DNA from: Sphingobium sp. Leaf26
GTDB taxonomy: Bacteria; Pseudomonadota; Alphaproteobacteria; Sphingomonadales; Sphingomonadaceae
Length of the DNA: 64,000 bases
Direction: 5' to 3'
Assembly: GCF_001421665.1 (NCBI RefSeq)
Contig: NZ_LMKV01000012.1
Span: 268,185 to 332,184 of the forward strand
Shown here: piece by piece, positions 8,195-19,381 of the stretch
How the letters are laid out: each line of letters opens with the position of its first letter
Position numbering within the stretch: position 1 is the stretch's first letter
Notes under the pieces: generated by a model
The model's database searches: none
Told to the model about the DNA's origin: nothing
The model's input: only the letters and a program-made list of their open reading frames with translations
Position numbers and translations under genes: made by a program

Positions 8195-10147
8195 ATGATG
8201 AACGACGAGAAAGACCCGCAGGGCAACCCCTGGATCAAGAGCGCCATGATTTGGGCGGGCGTGATCGTCGCCCTGCTGCTGTTCGTATCGCTGTTCGACA
8301 GCCGGACGACGTCGGCTGCTGGATCGGCCATCGCCTATTCCGAATTCCGGTCCAAGGTGCAGGAAGGCCAGGTCAAGGACGTCGCTATTGCGCCGGACCG
8401 GATCAGCGGCACCCTGTCGAGCGGCCAGAAATTCACCACGGTTCCCGTCACTGATGCGGGCCTGACGGGCCTGCTCGATGACTATAATGTCAAATATTCC
8501 GGTCAGGCGCAGGATCAGCCGAGCTTCTGGCAGATACTGCTGTACCAGTCGCTGCCGTTCCTGCTGATCCTGGGTATCGCCTTTTTCGTGCTGCGCCAGA
8601 TGCAAAAGGGCGGCGGCGCGGGTGGCGCGATGGGCTTCGGTAAGTCCAAGGCCAAGCTGCTGACCGAAAAGCATGGCAAGGTCACGTTCGATGACGTCGC
8701 AGGCATCGACGAAGCGCGCGAGGAATTGCAGGAAATCGTCGAATTCCTGAAAGACCCGACCAAGTTCGCGCGTCTGGGCGGCAAGATTCCCAAGGGTGCG
8801 TTGCTGGTCGGTAGCCCCGGCACCGGCAAGACACTGCTGGCCCGCGCGATCGCGGGTGAGGCGGGCGTGCCCTTCTTCACCATTTCGGGTTCGGACTTTG
8901 TCGAAATGTTCGTCGGCGTGGGCGCAAGCCGCGTACGCGACATGTTCGAGCAGGCCAAGAAGAACGCACCCTGCATCGTCTTCATCGACGAAATCGACGC
9001 GGTCGGCCGCCATCGTGGCGCGGGCCTGGGCAACGGCAATGACGAGCGCGAACAGACGCTGAACCAGTTGCTGGTCGAGATGGACGGTTTCGAAGCGAAT
9101 GAGGGTATCATCATCGTCGCGGCGACCAACCGCCCCGACGTGCTGGACCCCGCGCTGCTGCGTCCGGGCCGTTTCGATCGTCAGGTCGTGGTGCCCCGTC
9201 CCGACATCGAGGGCCGCGAGAAGATCCTGGCCGTGCATATGAAGAAGGTGCCGCTGGCCCCGGACGTCAATCCGCGCACGATTGCGCGTGGCACGCCCGG
9301 TTTCTCCGGCGCTGACCTTGCCAACCTCGTCAACGAAGCGGCTTTGACGGCGGCCCGGCGGGGCAAGCGGCTGGTCGCCATGGACGAGTTCGAATCGGCC
9401 AAGGACAAGGTGATGATGGGTGCGGAACGCCGCTCCATGGTCATGACCGACGATGAAAAGAAGATGACCGCCTATCATGAGGCTGGGCACGCCATCGTGT
9501 CGGTCCATGAAGCCGCGTCCGATCCGATCCACAAGGCGACGATCATCCCGCGCGGCCGTGCGCTGGGCATGGTGATGCGCCTGCCGGAACGGGACAGCTA
9601 CAGCTATCACCGCGACAAGATGCATGCGAACATGGCCGTCGCCATGGGCGGGCGCGTGGCCGAGGAAATCATCTTCGGCTATGACAAGGTGTCGTCGGGT
9701 GCTTCGGGCGACATTCAATATGCCACCAAGCTGGCGCGCGACATGGTCACGCAATGGGGCATGTCCGACAAGCTGGGGCCGTTGCAATATGAAGAGCAGC
9801 AGGGCGAAACCTTCCTGGGCTATTCGCAGAGCCAGCGCGTCCATATGTCGGACGAGACGGCCAAGCTGATCGACGCCGAAATCCGCGCTCTGGTGGAGCA
9901 GGGCTATGCCCGCGCGCAGGAACTGCTGAAGGGTCATGAGGACCAGTTGCACCTGCTCGCCAACGCGATGCTGGAATATGAGACGCTTAGCGGCGAGGAG
10001 ATCAAGGCGCTGCTGGAAAAGGGTGAGATCACCCGCGACGACGGCACGACGATCAAGCCTTCGGTCATTCCGGCGGCTGGGTCTTCGATCCCGCGCATCC
10101 GCAAGCGCAAGGGTCCGTTCGGCGAGGCTTCGCCGGCTGGGGCGTAA
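8195..10147 (+). CDS. ftsH: ATP-dependent zinc metalloprotease FtsH
   Basis: Membrane-anchored AAA+ protease that degrades misfolded membrane proteins and regulators. It has two transmembrane helices (about 16-34 and 112-132) flanking a small periplasmic domain. The AAA domain has Walker A GSPGTGKT (about 206-213), Walker [13 protein letters not shown] and the second region of homology ([21 protein letters not shown]). The zinc protease domain has HEAGH (about 428-432). About 650 residues is the usual size. The start is ambiguous among GTG 8192, ATG 8195 and ATG 8198; an AG-rich stretch precedes them. A hairpin at 10172-10203 follows the stop. Confidence 0.97.
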   Translation: MMNDEKDPQGNPWIKSAMIWAGVIVALLLFVSLFDSRTTSAAGSAIAYSEFRSKVQEGQVKDVAIAPDRISGTLSSGQKFTTVPVTDAGLTGLLDDYNVKYSGQAQDQPSFWQILLYQSLPFLLILGIAFFVLRQMQKGGGAGGAMGFGKSKAKLLTEKHGKVTFDDVAGIDEAREELQEIVEFLKDPTKFARLGGKIPKGALLVGSPGTGKTLLARAIAGEAGVPFFTISGSDFVEMFVGVGASRVRDMFEQAKKNAPCIVFIDEIDAVGRHRGAGLGNGNDEREQTLNQLLVEMDGFEANEGIIIVAATNRPDVLDPALLRPGRFDRQVVVPRPDIEGREKILAVHMKKVPLAPDVNPRTIARGTPGFSGADLANLVNEAALTAARRGKRLVAMDEFESAKDKVMMGAERRSMVMTDDEKKMTAYHEAGHAIVSVHEAASDPIHKATIIPRGRALGMVMRLPERDSYSYHRDKMHANMAVAMGGRVAEEIIFGYDKVSSGASGDIQYATKLARDMVTQWGMSDKLGPLQYEEQQGETFLGYSQSQRVHMSDETAKLIDAEIRALVEQGYARAQELLKGHEDQLHLLANAMLEYETLSGEEIKALLEKGEITRDDGTTIKPSVIPAAGSSIPRIRKRKGPFGEASPAGA

Positions 10148-10171
10148 GGGCTGGGTTTAACGATAGGAGAA

Positions 10172-10203
10172 AAGAAGGGCGTGGCGGTGGCCGCGCCCTT
10201 CTT
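10172..10203 (+). terminator. Hairpin terminator after ftsH
   Basis: AAGAAGGGCG and CGCCCTTCTT form a GC-rich stem with a 12-base loop, 24 bases after the ftsH stop. A real U-tract is missing (TTGCATTAT follows), so efficiency is uncertain. Confidence 0.6.
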
Positions 10204-10221
10204 GCATTATGGATACGGCAT

Positions 10222-10368
10222 TTTCGGCCGCTTGCGGACATCCAATAGCCATTCAGACTGAGCGTGTCGAAGCCCTTTCTTTTCTTTAAAGCCTCGTGTT
10301 TTGAAGAAGAAGTAAGCCGTTCGACAGGCTCAGGGCGAGCGGCATTCGGGAAATGGAGCGGCCGAAAG
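10222..10368. repeat. Dispersed palindromic element, copy A (ftsH-guaB gap)
   Basis: The inner part has CTGAGCGTGTCGAAG (from 10257) and, inverted, TTCGACAGGCTCAG (10320-10333). These are ends of the same palindromic family seen at 15982-16048 and 40335-40404. An outer inverted repeat, TTTCGGCCGCT (10222-10232) and AGCGGCCGAAA (10358-10368), frames it. The ftsH-guaB gap (10148-10518) otherwise shows only the ftsH terminator and the short guaB leader; I see no gene or riboswitch in it. Confidence 0.7.
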
Positions 10369-10404
10369 CCATCCAATCGCGTTGTCCCACCATCCCCGCA
10401 ATAA

Positions 10405-11976
<1,572 letters not shown>

Positions 11977-11984
11977 ATAATATT

Positions 11985-12006
11985 CCCCTCCCTTAAAAGG
12001 GAGGGG
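11985..12006. repeat. CCCCTCCCTT/AAGGGAGGGG palindrome between guaB and the rsmB-like gene
   Basis: A perfect 10-base inverted repeat with a 2-base loop. The same 10-base arms occur in the atpD-atpC gap at 63788-63809, so this is a dispersed family. Here it may also work as a partial terminator after guaB. Confidence 0.7.
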
Positions 12007-12017
12007 GGAAGGTAGAG

Positions 12018-13193
12018 ATGACACCATCTGCCCGCATACAGGCCGCGATCGATCTGCTGGACGCCATCATCGCGTCCGCCCGCGATGGCGGGCCGGCGGC
12101 CGATACACTGATCGCCCGCTATTTCAAGGAACGGCGCTATGCCGGTTCGCGTGACAGGCGGGCGGTGCGCGACCATGTCTATGACGCGATCCGCCGGGCG
12201 GCCGAACGGCCCGATACCGGGCGCGCGGCGATGATCGGCGTGGCGTCGGAGCGGCCGGAGGTCGCGGCGTTGTTCGACGGGTCGGTCCATGCGCCGTTGC
12301 CGATCGAGCCGGGTGAAACGTGTGCGCACGCTGGCGCGGTGCCGGGCTGGTTGCAGCCGCTGCTGGCCGCGCCGGTGGAGCAGGATGCGCTGCTGGGGCG
12401 GGCGCCGGTGGATCTGCGCGTCAATCGGCTGAAGGGCGATCCCGCCCGTGTCGCGCCGATGCTGTCCGATGCGGTGGCGATCACGGGCTTGCCCGATGGA
12501 CTGCGGCTGCCCGAAGGCTATCCGGTGGAGCAGCAGGCCGTCTGGAAGGACGGGCTGGTCGAGGTGCAGGATGCGGGCAGTCAGTGGATTTCGGTGGCCT
12601 GTGGCGCGCAGCCGGGCATGACGGTGGTGGACCTGTGCGCGGGCGCGGGTGGCAAGACGCTGGCGCTGGCCGCAGCGATGCAGGGCAAGGGTAGGCTGAT
12701 CGCGGCCGACACGATCCGGTCGCGGCTGGCGAGGCTGGAGCCGCGGGCCGAGCGGGCCGGGGCTTGTCTTATCGAGACGCTCCTGCTGGACCAGAGCCAT
12801 GAGGTGAGCGGGCTGGAGAGCCTGCGCGGCAAGGCGGACGTCGTGCTGGTCGATGCGCCCTGTTCGGGCACCGGAACCTGGCGGCGCAACCCTGAGGCGC
12901 GCTGGCGGCTGACGCAGGCGCGGCTGGACCGGCTGGTCGCCGAACAGGCGCGTATCCTCGATTTCGCGGCGCCGCTGCTGGCGCCCGGCGGGCTGCTGGT
13001 TTACGCTACCTGCGCGCTGACCGACCGCGAAGGGCGGGGGCAGGTCGATGCTTTCCTGTCGCGCCATGCTGGCTGGACAGCCGAGCCGGTCGCCCTGCCC
13101 GTGGGCCGCGCCCATGGCGCCGGACTGTTGCTGACGCCAGGGCATGACGGCAGCGACGGTTTCTTCTTTGCACGGTTGCGTCGGGGGGCGTGA
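12018..13193 (+). CDS. RsmB-family rRNA (cytosine-5)-methyltransferase
   Basis: SAM-dependent m5C methyltransferase of the RsmB/NOL1/NOP2 family (391 residues). The SAM site reads [17 protein letters not shown]. The two family cysteines are in VDAPCSGTG (about Cys282) and YATCAL (about Cys332, usually YSTCS and the likely nucleophile). E. coli RsmB methylates C967 of 16S rRNA, but the N-terminal NusB-like domain is reduced or divergent here, so the exact target is not certain. It follows guaB closely and precedes a TPR gene. Confidence 0.87.
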   Translation: MTPSARIQAAIDLLDAIIASARDGGPAADTLIARYFKERRYAGSRDRRAVRDHVYDAIRRAAERPDTGRAAMIGVASERPEVAALFDGSVHAPLPIEPGETCAHAGAVPGWLQPLLAAPVEQDALLGRAPVDLRVNRLKGDPARVAPMLSDAVAITGLPDGLRLPEGYPVEQQAVWKDGLVEVQDAGSQWISVACGAQPGMTVVDLCAGAGGKTLALAAAMQGKGRLIAADTIRSRLARLEPRAERAGACLIETLLLDQSHEVSGLESLRGKADVVLVDAPCSGTGTWRRNPEARWRLTQARLDRLVAEQARILDFAAPLLAPGGLLVYATCALTDREGRGQVDAFLSRHAGWTAEPVALPVGRAHGAGLLLTPGHDGSDGFFFARLRRGA

Positions 13194-13270
13194 AACAGGC
13201 GATGGACAAGCGCCCGCAAAATAGCGACACTTGTTCTGAATTAGCGCCTGAAACATGGCTGGAGATAATG

Positions 13271-13792
13271 ATGCGTTTCACCCCTGCCTCGATCGCCCTC
13301 GCCGTCGTCCTGACCACTGTGTCGAGCGTGGGATTGAGCCAGAAGCCCGACAGCCAGATCATTCCGCAGTCGCTTGAATGGCAGAAGGCAGGCGAAGCGG
13401 CGCACAAGGCCGGCAATCTGGAAGGCGCGACCGACGCGCTGGAAAGCGCGCTGGCGATCGACCCGCGCAATCGCGCCGCCTATGTCGAACTGGCCGAGGT
13501 CGCGCGCGCGCAAGGGCTTCAGGGCAAGGCGATCCGCCTGTACAAGGAAGCGCTGCTGCTGGATCCGACCGACCTCGTTGCGCTGGCGGGACAGGGTGAG
13601 GCGATGGTCGAGAAGGGCGCGGTCGCCAGGGCCAAGGAGGTGCTGGCGCAGGCGCAGGCCCTGTGCAAGGGCGATTGCGCACCGGTCGGCAAGCTGTCGG
13701 CCGCGATCCAGAAGGGGCCGCCGGCCGTTGCCATGACGACGGCGAAGGACATGGACCCTGCGGCCAAGAAGGCGCCGACCGAAACGCAGTAA
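13271..13792 (+). CDS. Exported tetratricopeptide-repeat protein
   Basis: About 173 residues. An N-terminal hydrophobic signal ([21 protein letters not shown]) precedes two to three TPR-like units ([63 protein letters not shown]). A Cys pair (CKGDC) sits near the C-terminus. The GGAG at 13261-13264 is 6 bases from the ATG at 13271 and 3 bases from the ATG at 13268, so the second ATG is preferred. An in-frame GTG at 13190 overlaps the previous gene but would bury the signal peptide. It is probably periplasmic and its partner is unknown. Confidence 0.75.
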   Translation: MRFTPASIALAVVLTTVSSVGLSQKPDSQIIPQSLEWQKAGEAAHKAGNLEGATDALESALAIDPRNRAAYVELAEVARAQGLQGKAIRLYKEALLLDPTDLVALAGQGEAMVEKGAVARAKEVLAQAQALCKGDCAPVGKLSAAIQKGPPAVAMTTAKDMDPAAKKAPTETQ

Positions 13793-13917
13793 GCGGTTAT
13801 GGCATCGGGCGTATTGAAGGCTCGATCATCCGCGCGGTATTTTGACTTAACCGGCCGGGCGGGGCAAGGCCGGGTCGACGGGCGCATGCAGCGCGCCGTT
13901 CGCTGGCGAGATTTTCC

Positions 13918-15069
13918 ATGACCTTCACCGACTTCGACGTCGATCTGTTCCTGCGCGATTATTGGCAGAAGAAGCCGCTGCTGATCCGCAATCCCTGGGG
14001 GCGCTGGACCAATCCCGTGGAGCCGGACGAACTGGCGGGCCTGGCCTGCGAGGACGGGATCGAATCGCGGCTGATCGGCCGGGCGGACGGGCGCTGGACG
14101 GTGGAGCATGGTCCGCTGCCGGAGGATCGCTTCGGGCATATGGGGGATCAGCCCTGGACTTTGCTGGTGCAGGCGGTGGACATGCATGTGTCCGATGTCG
14201 CGGCGCTGATCGCGCCGTTTCGCTTCGTGCCCAACTGGCGGATCGACGATGTGATGGTCAGCTATGCCACGGACGGCGGGGGCGTGGGCGCGCATTACGA
14301 CCAGTATGATGTGTTCCTGATCCAGGGGCTGGGACGGCGGCGTTGGCGCGTGGGGCAGCATTGCGATGCCGACACGCCACTGCTGGTGCAGGAAGATTTG
14401 CGCCTGCTCGCCGCGTTCGAGCAGACGGACGAATGGGTGCTGGAGCCGGGCGACATTCTCTATGTGCCGCCGGGAGTCGCGCATGATGGCGTTGCGGTGG
14501 GTGATGACTGCATGACCTATTCGGTCGGTTTCCGCGCCCCGGCGCGCAGCGAACTGGTCGAGCAGTTTTGCGCGCATGTCGTGGGCGAGATGGAGGAGGA
14601 CGACCGCTATGCCGACCCGGACCTGACCGTGCAGGCCAATCCGGGCGAGATCGGTGCGGCGGCGCTGGCGCGGTTGCAGGCGATGGTGATGGAGGCAGTC
14701 AGCGATCCGGCGGCCTTTGCCCGTTGGTTCGGTGGTTATAGCAGCGATCGCAAATATCCCGAACTGGACTTCCGGCCGGAGGAGTCGATCGGTGCCGAAG
14801 ATGTACGCGAACTGGTGCAGGATGGCGTGGCGCTGTGCCGCAACCCCGCGAGCCGCTTTGCCTTCGTGGCGCAGGGGGCAGGGGCGGTGACGTTGTTCGT
14901 CGATGGGCAAGACTATGGGTGCAGTGGAGCGGCGACGGTGTTGGCCGAACAGTTGAGCGCAGCGGATAGGCTGGTGGTCGATCCCGCACTGCTGGCGGAT
15001 GCGACGGCGGTGGCGTTGATCGTGACGCTGTTCAACGAGGGCAGCGTGAGCTTCGACCCGGAGGACTGA
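13918..15069 (+). CDS. Cupin/JmjC-type oxygenase, RoxA (YcfD)-like ribosomal protein hydroxylase
   Basis: Fe(II)/2-oxoglutarate-dependent oxygenase of the YcfD type, whose E. coli member hydroxylates an arginine of ribosomal protein L16. The 383 residues match the family. The metal triad is visible as His126 and Asp128 (GAHYDQYDVFLIQ) and His189 (VPPGVAHDGVAV). The N-terminus FLRDYWQKKPLLIRN is the conserved entry of these proteins. The substrate is inferred from the family. A 58-codon CxxC frame follows directly in the same reading frame (15085-15261). Confidence 0.87.
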   Translation: MTFTDFDVDLFLRDYWQKKPLLIRNPWGRWTNPVEPDELAGLACEDGIESRLIGRADGRWTVEHGPLPEDRFGHMGDQPWTLLVQAVDMHVSDVAALIAPFRFVPNWRIDDVMVSYATDGGGVGAHYDQYDVFLIQGLGRRRWRVGQHCDADTPLLVQEDLRLLAAFEQTDEWVLEPGDILYVPPGVAHDGVAVGDDCMTYSVGFRAPARSELVEQFCAHVVGEMEEDDRYADPDLTVQANPGEIGAAALARLQAMVMEAVSDPAAFARWFGGYSSDRKYPELDFRPEESIGAEDVRELVQDGVALCRNPASRFAFVAQGAGAVTLFVDGQDYGCSGAATVLAEQLSAADRLVVDPALLADATAVALIVTLFNEGSVSFDPED

Positions 15070-15084
15070 GCGATCCGCACACGG

Positions 15085-15261
15085 TTGAGCATCTGCGCGA
15101 AGAAGACGCGCTTTGCGTCGCAGGACGCGGCGCTGGCGGTGGCGTTGCGGGCGGATGTGCCGCTGCGGCCCTATCGCTGCGACCGGTGCCGGCAATTTCA
15201 CCTGACCAGCCGGACAAAGGGGAAGCGGGTGCTGCGCGGGACGTTTGTAGACGGAAATTGA
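15085..15261 (+). CDS. Small CxxC protein, TTG start, behind the L16-type oxygenase
   Basis: A 58-codon frame opening right after the TGA of the previous gene, in the same frame. No ATG or GTG is available before the conserved-looking part, so the start is placed at TTG 15085. The product begins SICAKKTRFASQDAALA and contains RPYRCDRCRQFHLTS, a CxxC with a nearby His plus an upstream Cys, as in small zinc-ribbon-like proteins with a basic tail. A purine-rich GGACTGAG lies about 15 bases upstream, a loose ribosome-binding site. I believe it is a real but easily missed gene. Its function is unknown and nucleic-acid binding is only a guess. Confidence 0.6.
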   Translation: MSICAKKTRFASQDAALAVALRADVPLRPYRCDRCRQFHLTSRTKGKRVLRGTFVDGN

Positions 15262-15285
15262 TGCGTCATTGAGAGCGTGTAGTGG

Positions 15286-15355
15286 GCGTTCCCCGGCGTA
15301 GGCGGGAGACGAGTCTCACGCTTCGGACTGGACCCCGGCCTGCGCCGGGGAACGC
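15286..15355. repeat. Inverted repeat of the GTTCCCCGGCG type
   Basis: Arms 15286-15303 and 15338-15355 match at 17 of 18 positions when inverted. They enclose GGGAGACGAGTCTC, itself partly palindromic. It lies between the CxxC mini-gene and the convergent pseudouridine synthase gene, so it may serve as a terminator for both. Its form is that of a dispersed intergenic repeat. Confidence 0.65.
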
Positions 15356-15371
15356 GGAAGGCGGGGGAAGG

Positions 15372-15923
15372 TCAGCCGACCTGAACTTCCCGCCATTGCC
15401 CCGGTTGCAGGCCGTCCAGCGTCCAGTCGCCGATGCGCCAGCGGACGAGGCGCAGCGTGGGGTGGCCGATGGCTGCGGTCATGCGCCGAACCTGGCGGTT
15501 GCGGCCTTCGTGGATGGTGAGGCTGATCCAGCAATCGGGGATGCTCTTGCGCACGCGGATCGGCGGGTTGCGCGGCCAGATGTCCGGCGCATCGACCCGC
15601 TTGGCTTCCGCCGGGCGGGTGAGGCCGTCCTTCAGGTCCACGCCTCGGCGCAGGACGGCGAGCGCTTCGTCCGTCACCTCGCCCTCGACCTGCGCCAGAT
15701 AGGTTTTGGCGGTCTTATATTTGGGGTCGGCGATGCGGGATTGCAGGCGACCATCGTCGGTCAGCAGCAGCAGCCCCTCGCTGTCGCGATCGAGCCGGCC
15801 GGCGGGATAGACGCCGGGGATGGCGATGCAGTCGGACAAAGTCGCGCGCGCGGTTTCGGTGCCGCGATCGGTGAATTGCGAGAGCATGTCATAGGGTTTG
15901 TTGAACAGGATCAGGCGGGGCAT
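15372..15923 (-). CDS. RluE/RsuA-family pseudouridine synthase
   Basis: A 183-residue pseudouridine synthase lacking the N-terminal S4 domain, which fits the RluE type that modifies 23S rRNA. The catalytic Asp is in [14 protein letters not shown] (Asp45), and the C-terminal [10 protein letters not shown] motif is present. The E. coli RluE target is U2457; the site here is inferred. It sits downstream of rsmA on the same strand, separated by a 142-base gap holding dispersed repeat copy B. Confidence 0.88.
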   Translation of the reverse strand: MPRLILFNKPYDMLSQFTDRGTETARATLSDCIAIPGVYPAGRLDRDSEGLLLLTDDGRLQSRIADPKYKTAKTYLAQVEGEVTDEALAVLRRGVDLKDGLTRPAEAKRVDAPDIWPRNPPIRVRKSIPDCWISLTIHEGRNRQVRRMTAAIGHPTLRLVRWRIGDWTLDGLQPGQWREVQVG

Positions 15924-15981
15924 GGGCTATCCAGTCGGTTCGGAATGCGGGTCGGTACGAGAGCATCGACTCTTACGCCGA

Positions 15982-16048
15982 TCGCCCTGAGCGACGTCGA
16001 AGGGTCTTTCAAGAAGCAAGGGGCTTCGACAGGCTCAGCCCGAACGGT
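15982..16048. repeat. Dispersed palindromic element, copy B
   Basis: CGCCCTGAGCGACGTCGAAGG at one end and TTCGACAGGCTCAGCCCGAACGG at the other form an imperfect inverted repeat around a CTTTCAAGAAGCAAG core. It shares TTCGACAGG(C)TCAG with copy A (10320-10333) and the same layout with copy C (40335-40404). It lies between rsmA and the pseudouridine synthase gene. Confidence 0.75.
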
Positions 16049-16065
16049 TTGAAGTGGTCGCTTTT

Positions 16066-16917
16066 TCAGCGGCTCAATATGCGGGCGACTTCGACAAACT
16101 CTTCGACGCTCAACGTTTCGGCGCGGCGCTGTGGGTCGATGCCGAGCTGCTCCAGCGCGTCGAGCGCGCCGGGCAGGCCTTTGAGGCTCTGGCGCAGCAT
16201 CTTGCGGCGCTGGCCGAAGGCGGCGGCGGTGAGGCGTTCGAGAAATTTGAGTTGTACGCCGTCCGGGGCAGGTTTGGGCGTGATGTGGACGACCGCCGAC
16301 ATGACCTTGGGTGGCGGCGTGAAGGCGCTGCGGTGCACCTTCATCGCGATCTTCGCGTCGCTGCGCCATTGGGACAGGACGGCGAGCCGGCCATAATGGT
16401 CGGTGCCGGGCCTGGCGACGATGCGCTCGGCCACTTCCATCTGGAACATGAGCGTCAGGCTGTTCCACCATGGGAGCGGCGACCAGTCAGCCGAGAGCCA
16501 GCCGATCAGCAGGGGGGTGCCGACATTATAGGGCAGGTTGGCGATGATGTGGGCGCCTGTCCCTGCCTCGGTCAGCGCGTCGACCTGCATCGCGTCGCCG
16601 GAAATGACGCGCAATTGGCCGGGGAAGGCTACCTCCAGTTCGGCGAGAGCGGGAAGGCAGCGATGGTCGCGCTCGACCGCCACCAGCTTTGCGCCGGCGC
16701 GCAATATGGCGCGGGTCAGGCCGCCGGGGCCGGGGCCGACCTCGAACGCCGGGGCGTCCTTGAGCGGGCCGGGAATGGCGGCGATGCGGTCCAGCAATTG
16801 CTCGTCGAGCAGGAAATTCTGGCCCAGAGCCTTGCTCGCGGCAAGGCCGTGGCGTGCGATCACATCACGCAGCGGCGGCAGACCAATTTTGTCTTGGTCG
16901 GGGCGGGCGTCAGCCAT
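16066..16917 (-). CDS. rsmA: 16S rRNA dimethyladenosine transferase
   Basis: RsmA (KsgA) dimethylates A1518 and A1519 in the 3' terminal hairpin of 16S rRNA. The 283 residues include the entry motif [11 protein letters not shown], the SAM-binding [14 protein letters not shown] and the adenine-methylase NLPY motif (about 127-130). The ATG overlaps the end of pdxA by 8 bases. The chain lptD-surA-pdxA-rsmA is the same order as in E. coli. Confidence 0.96.
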   Translation of the reverse strand: MADARPDQDKIGLPPLRDVIARHGLAASKALGQNFLLDEQLLDRIAAIPGPLKDAPAFEVGPGPGGLTRAILRAGAKLVAVERDHRCLPALAELEVAFPGQLRVISGDAMQVDALTEAGTGAHIIANLPYNVGTPLLIGWLSADWSPLPWWNSLTLMFQMEVAERIVARPGTDHYGRLAVLSQWRSDAKIAMKVHRSAFTPPPKVMSAVVHITPKPAPDGVQLKFLERLTAAAFGQRRKMLRQSLKGLPGALDALEQLGIDPQRRAETLSVEEFVEVARILSR

Positions 16918-17905
16918 GGGCGATACGGGCGCGGGCGGCTTCGGCCGCCATCTTGAGCGCGGCGATCATCGCGCCGGGATTGGCGCTGTCGGTGCCGGCG
17001 ATGCCGAAGGCGGTGCCATGGTCGGGCGAGGTGCGCACGATGGGCAGGCCCAGCGTGATGTTGACGCCATCGTCGAAATTCAACGTCTTGATCGGGATCA
17101 GAGCCTGATCATGATACATGCAGAGCGCCGCATCATAGGTTTCGCGGGCGCGGGCGTGGAACATGCCGTCGGCAGCGAGCGGCCCCACGATGTTCAGCCC
17201 TTCGGCGCGCAGCGATTCGATCGCGGGGCGGATGATGTCGATCTCTTCCCGTCCCAGCGCGCCATTTTCGCCGGCATGCGGATTGAGACCGGCGACCGCG
17301 AGGCGCGGGCGGGCGATGCCGAAATTGCGTTGCAGCCCCTTGACCGTGGTCAGCGCACGAGCGCGGATCAGGTCGATGGTGAGGACCGACGGCACGTCCG
17401 CCAGCGGGATATGGATGGTGATCGGCACGACCTTCAGGGAGGGGCCGGCGAGCATCATCACGGCATTATGCGCCGACACGCCGCAGCGTTCAGCCACGAA
17501 TTCGGTCTGGCCCGGATGGGTGAAGCCGACGCCGTATAATTGTTCCTTGCCCACCGGGGCGGTGACGATGCCGGCCGCCGACCCTTGCCGCGCCAGGCCG
17601 ACCGATACTTCGAGCGCCTGAAAGGCGGTGCGGGCGCCGTCGATGCTGGGGCTGCCCGGTACGATCTCACCTGCATCCGCGACCTGAAGGCACGGCAGGG
17701 CGCTATCGAAGACCTGCGCCGCCTCTTCGGGCGAACTGATCGGTGCGATCGGCCCCAGCCAGACGGCGCGCAGCGACGCGGCGTCGCCGACCGCGAAGAA
17801 GGACGGCAGGCCACGCGCCTGTCGCATCACCCAGCTTTTTGCGACGATTTCCGGCCCGATCCCGGCGGGATCGCCCAGCGACACCGCAAAGGGTGCAAGA
17901 GGCAC
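16910..17905 (-). CDS. pdxA: 4-hydroxythreonine-4-phosphate dehydrogenase
   Basis: NAD-dependent enzyme of pyridoxal-5'-phosphate synthesis that acts on 4-phosphohydroxy-L-threonine. The 331 residues are typical. Family signatures include [12 protein letters not shown] at the N-terminus, [22 protein letters not shown], and [14 protein letters not shown] near the metal site. It is four bases downstream of surA and overlaps rsmA. PLP made here would also feed the PLP enzymes at 1-2342, though no direct link is implied. Confidence 0.96.
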   Translation of the reverse strand: MPLAPFAVSLGDPAGIGPEIVAKSWVMRQARGLPSFFAVGDAASLRAVWLGPIAPISSPEEAAQVFDSALPCLQVADAGEIVPGSPSIDGARTAFQALEVSVGLARQGSAAGIVTAPVGKEQLYGVGFTHPGQTEFVAERCGVSAHNAVMMLAGPSLKVVPITIHIPLADVPSVLTIDLIRARALTTVKGLQRNFGIARPRLAVAGLNPHAGENGALGREEIDIIRPAIESLRAEGLNIVGPLAADGMFHARARETYDAALCMYHDQALIPIKTLNFDDGVNITLGLPIVRTSPDHGTAFGIAGTDSANPGAMIAALKMAAEAARARIAHG

Positions 17906-17909
17906 GGCG

Positions 17910-19295
17910 TCAGTTATATTCGATCACCGCATCGCGACGCAGGTCGCGCAGATAGATGCGCGCGCGCTTGTTGACCCGTTCCTCTTCGAGCTGGGCCATG
18001 ATCTGTTCGGCATTGGGGGCATTGGCCGACGCCGGTTCGTCGCGGCCGCAGACCACAAGCACACGCACGCCGTCGGTGATCGAGCCGAAAGGCGGGGTCG
18101 CTTCACCCACTTGCAGGTTGGCAAGGATATCCTGCAACTGCGGCGGCAGGTCGCGCACCTTCACATTGTCATTGTCGACAACATCTGCGCCGATCTTCTT
18201 GCCGACATCATTGGCCTGGCCACAACCCTTGATCTCCTTGATCGCGGCGGCGAAGGCGGCGGCCTTGGCGCTGGCCTGATCCTTGGTCGTGCCCTGCGGG
18301 AAGAGGACCGACAACTGCTTCAGGCTGAGCAGCGAATCGCGCGGATCGGCGGTCAGCACCTTGCGCTTGTCCATGAGATAAAGCAGCGACACGCCGCCGG
18401 CGACCGGGATTGGTCCGGCAATCTGGCCGACCTGCATCTCCGCTGCCGCCTGGGCCAGTTCATTGGGCAACTGCGCCGAACGGACCCAGCCAAGATCGCC
18501 ACCGACCGCCGCCGTGGAGGCTTCGGAGAATTGGCGGGCATAGGCCTGGAAGCTGCCGCCCTGCTGGATCTGCTGAATGATGTTGCGCGCGTTGGCGACG
18601 ATCTGCTCCTGATTTTCGGGCGTTGCCGACAGGTAGATTTCGCCTACGCGATATTCGTCGCTGCCCTTGGATGCGTTCAGCCGGTCGACCACCGACTTCA
18701 CTTCATCTTCCGACACGTTGACGAAGGGCTGGATATTGCGCCGCTGGAGCCGGCTCCAGGCCAGTTCGCCCTCGATCTGGCGCTTGATGCTGGCGGCAGA
18801 GCTGCCCTTTTCGCGCAGATAGGCGTCGAATTGCGTGGGCGACTGGCGGAAATTGGCGGCCACGCGCTCATAGCTTTGCTGGATTTCGGCCGGGTCGATC
18901 TTGATATCGTTGGCGGCGGCTTCCTGAATCTGGAGCGTTTCGTCGATGAGGTTGCGCAGCACCTGCACGCGCAGCCGTTCCTTTTCTTCCGCTTCCACCT
19001 TGCCGCCATTGGCGGTGATGATGAGGGCGAGGCGCTGGTCGATGTCAGTGCCGGTGATGATCCGGTTGTTGACGATGGCCGTCGCCTTGCGGACGTTCGG
19101 GTCGCTCTTGCCAAAGACTGTGACGTCCTTGGGCAGGTTGAGCTGCTGGCTCGCGACATTGCCGTCATCATCGACCGTCTGGGCGAGAACCGGCTGAATA
19201 CCGGCGCTGAGCAGCGCGGAGGACAGGAGCAGGGTGCGAAGGCCCGAGCGAACGCCATGGTACAGGCTGTTGGGCGAGGAAACGACAGGCAGCAT
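17910..19295 (-). CDS. surA: Periplasmic chaperone / peptidyl-prolyl isomerase SurA
   Basis: SurA escorts outer-membrane proteins, including LptD, across the periplasm. The product is 461 residues. A signal peptide ends near GIQPVLAQ, the SurA N-terminal helical domain follows (NNRIITGTDIDQRLALI), and a parvulin PPIC domain covers about 200-310 (YRVGEIYLSA to GPIPVAGGVSLLYLMDKR). A second, degenerate parvulin-like stretch lies near the C-terminus. The start is put at MLPVVSSPN because an upstream in-frame ATG at 19490 would lie inside lptD and hide the signal. Confidence 0.94.
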   Translation of the reverse strand: MLPVVSSPNSLYHGVRSGLRTLLLSSALLSAGIQPVLAQTVDDDGNVASQQLNLPKDVTVFGKSDPNVRKATAIVNNRIITGTDIDQRLALIITANGGKVEAEEKERLRVQVLRNLIDETLQIQEAAANDIKIDPAEIQQSYERVAANFRQSPTQFDAYLREKGSSAASIKRQIEGELAWSRLQRRNIQPFVNVSEDEVKSVVDRLNASKGSDEYRVGEIYLSATPENQEQIVANARNIIQQIQQGGSFQAYARQFSEASTAAVGGDLGWVRSAQLPNELAQAAAEMQVGQIAGPIPVAGGVSLLYLMDKRKVLTADPRDSLLSLKQLSVLFPQGTTKDQASAKAAAFAAAIKEIKGCGQANDVGKKIGADVVDNDNVKVRDLPPQLQDILANLQVGEATPPFGSITDGVRVLVVCGRDEPASANAPNAEQIMAQLEEERVNKRARIYLRDLRRDAVIEYN

Positions 19296-19381
19296 CGTCG
19301 GCAATAATCTCCAATACGAACCCGCACCTGATGCGCTGGTCCGCCTTAACCGGCCCTGACGGGGATGCAGGAGCCTGTTCC

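Noticed and set aside
8069..9952. A long open frame on the minus strand opposite ftsH (over 600 codons)
   Set aside because: It mirrors the codon phase of ftsH. High GC makes long antisense frames common; its translation is rich in His, Asp and Arg with no domain.
13519..15201. A 560-codon minus-strand frame opposite the TPR and oxygenase genes
   Set aside because: The oxygenase has intact metal ligands in the plus frame; the antisense frame has only low-complexity His/Arg runs.
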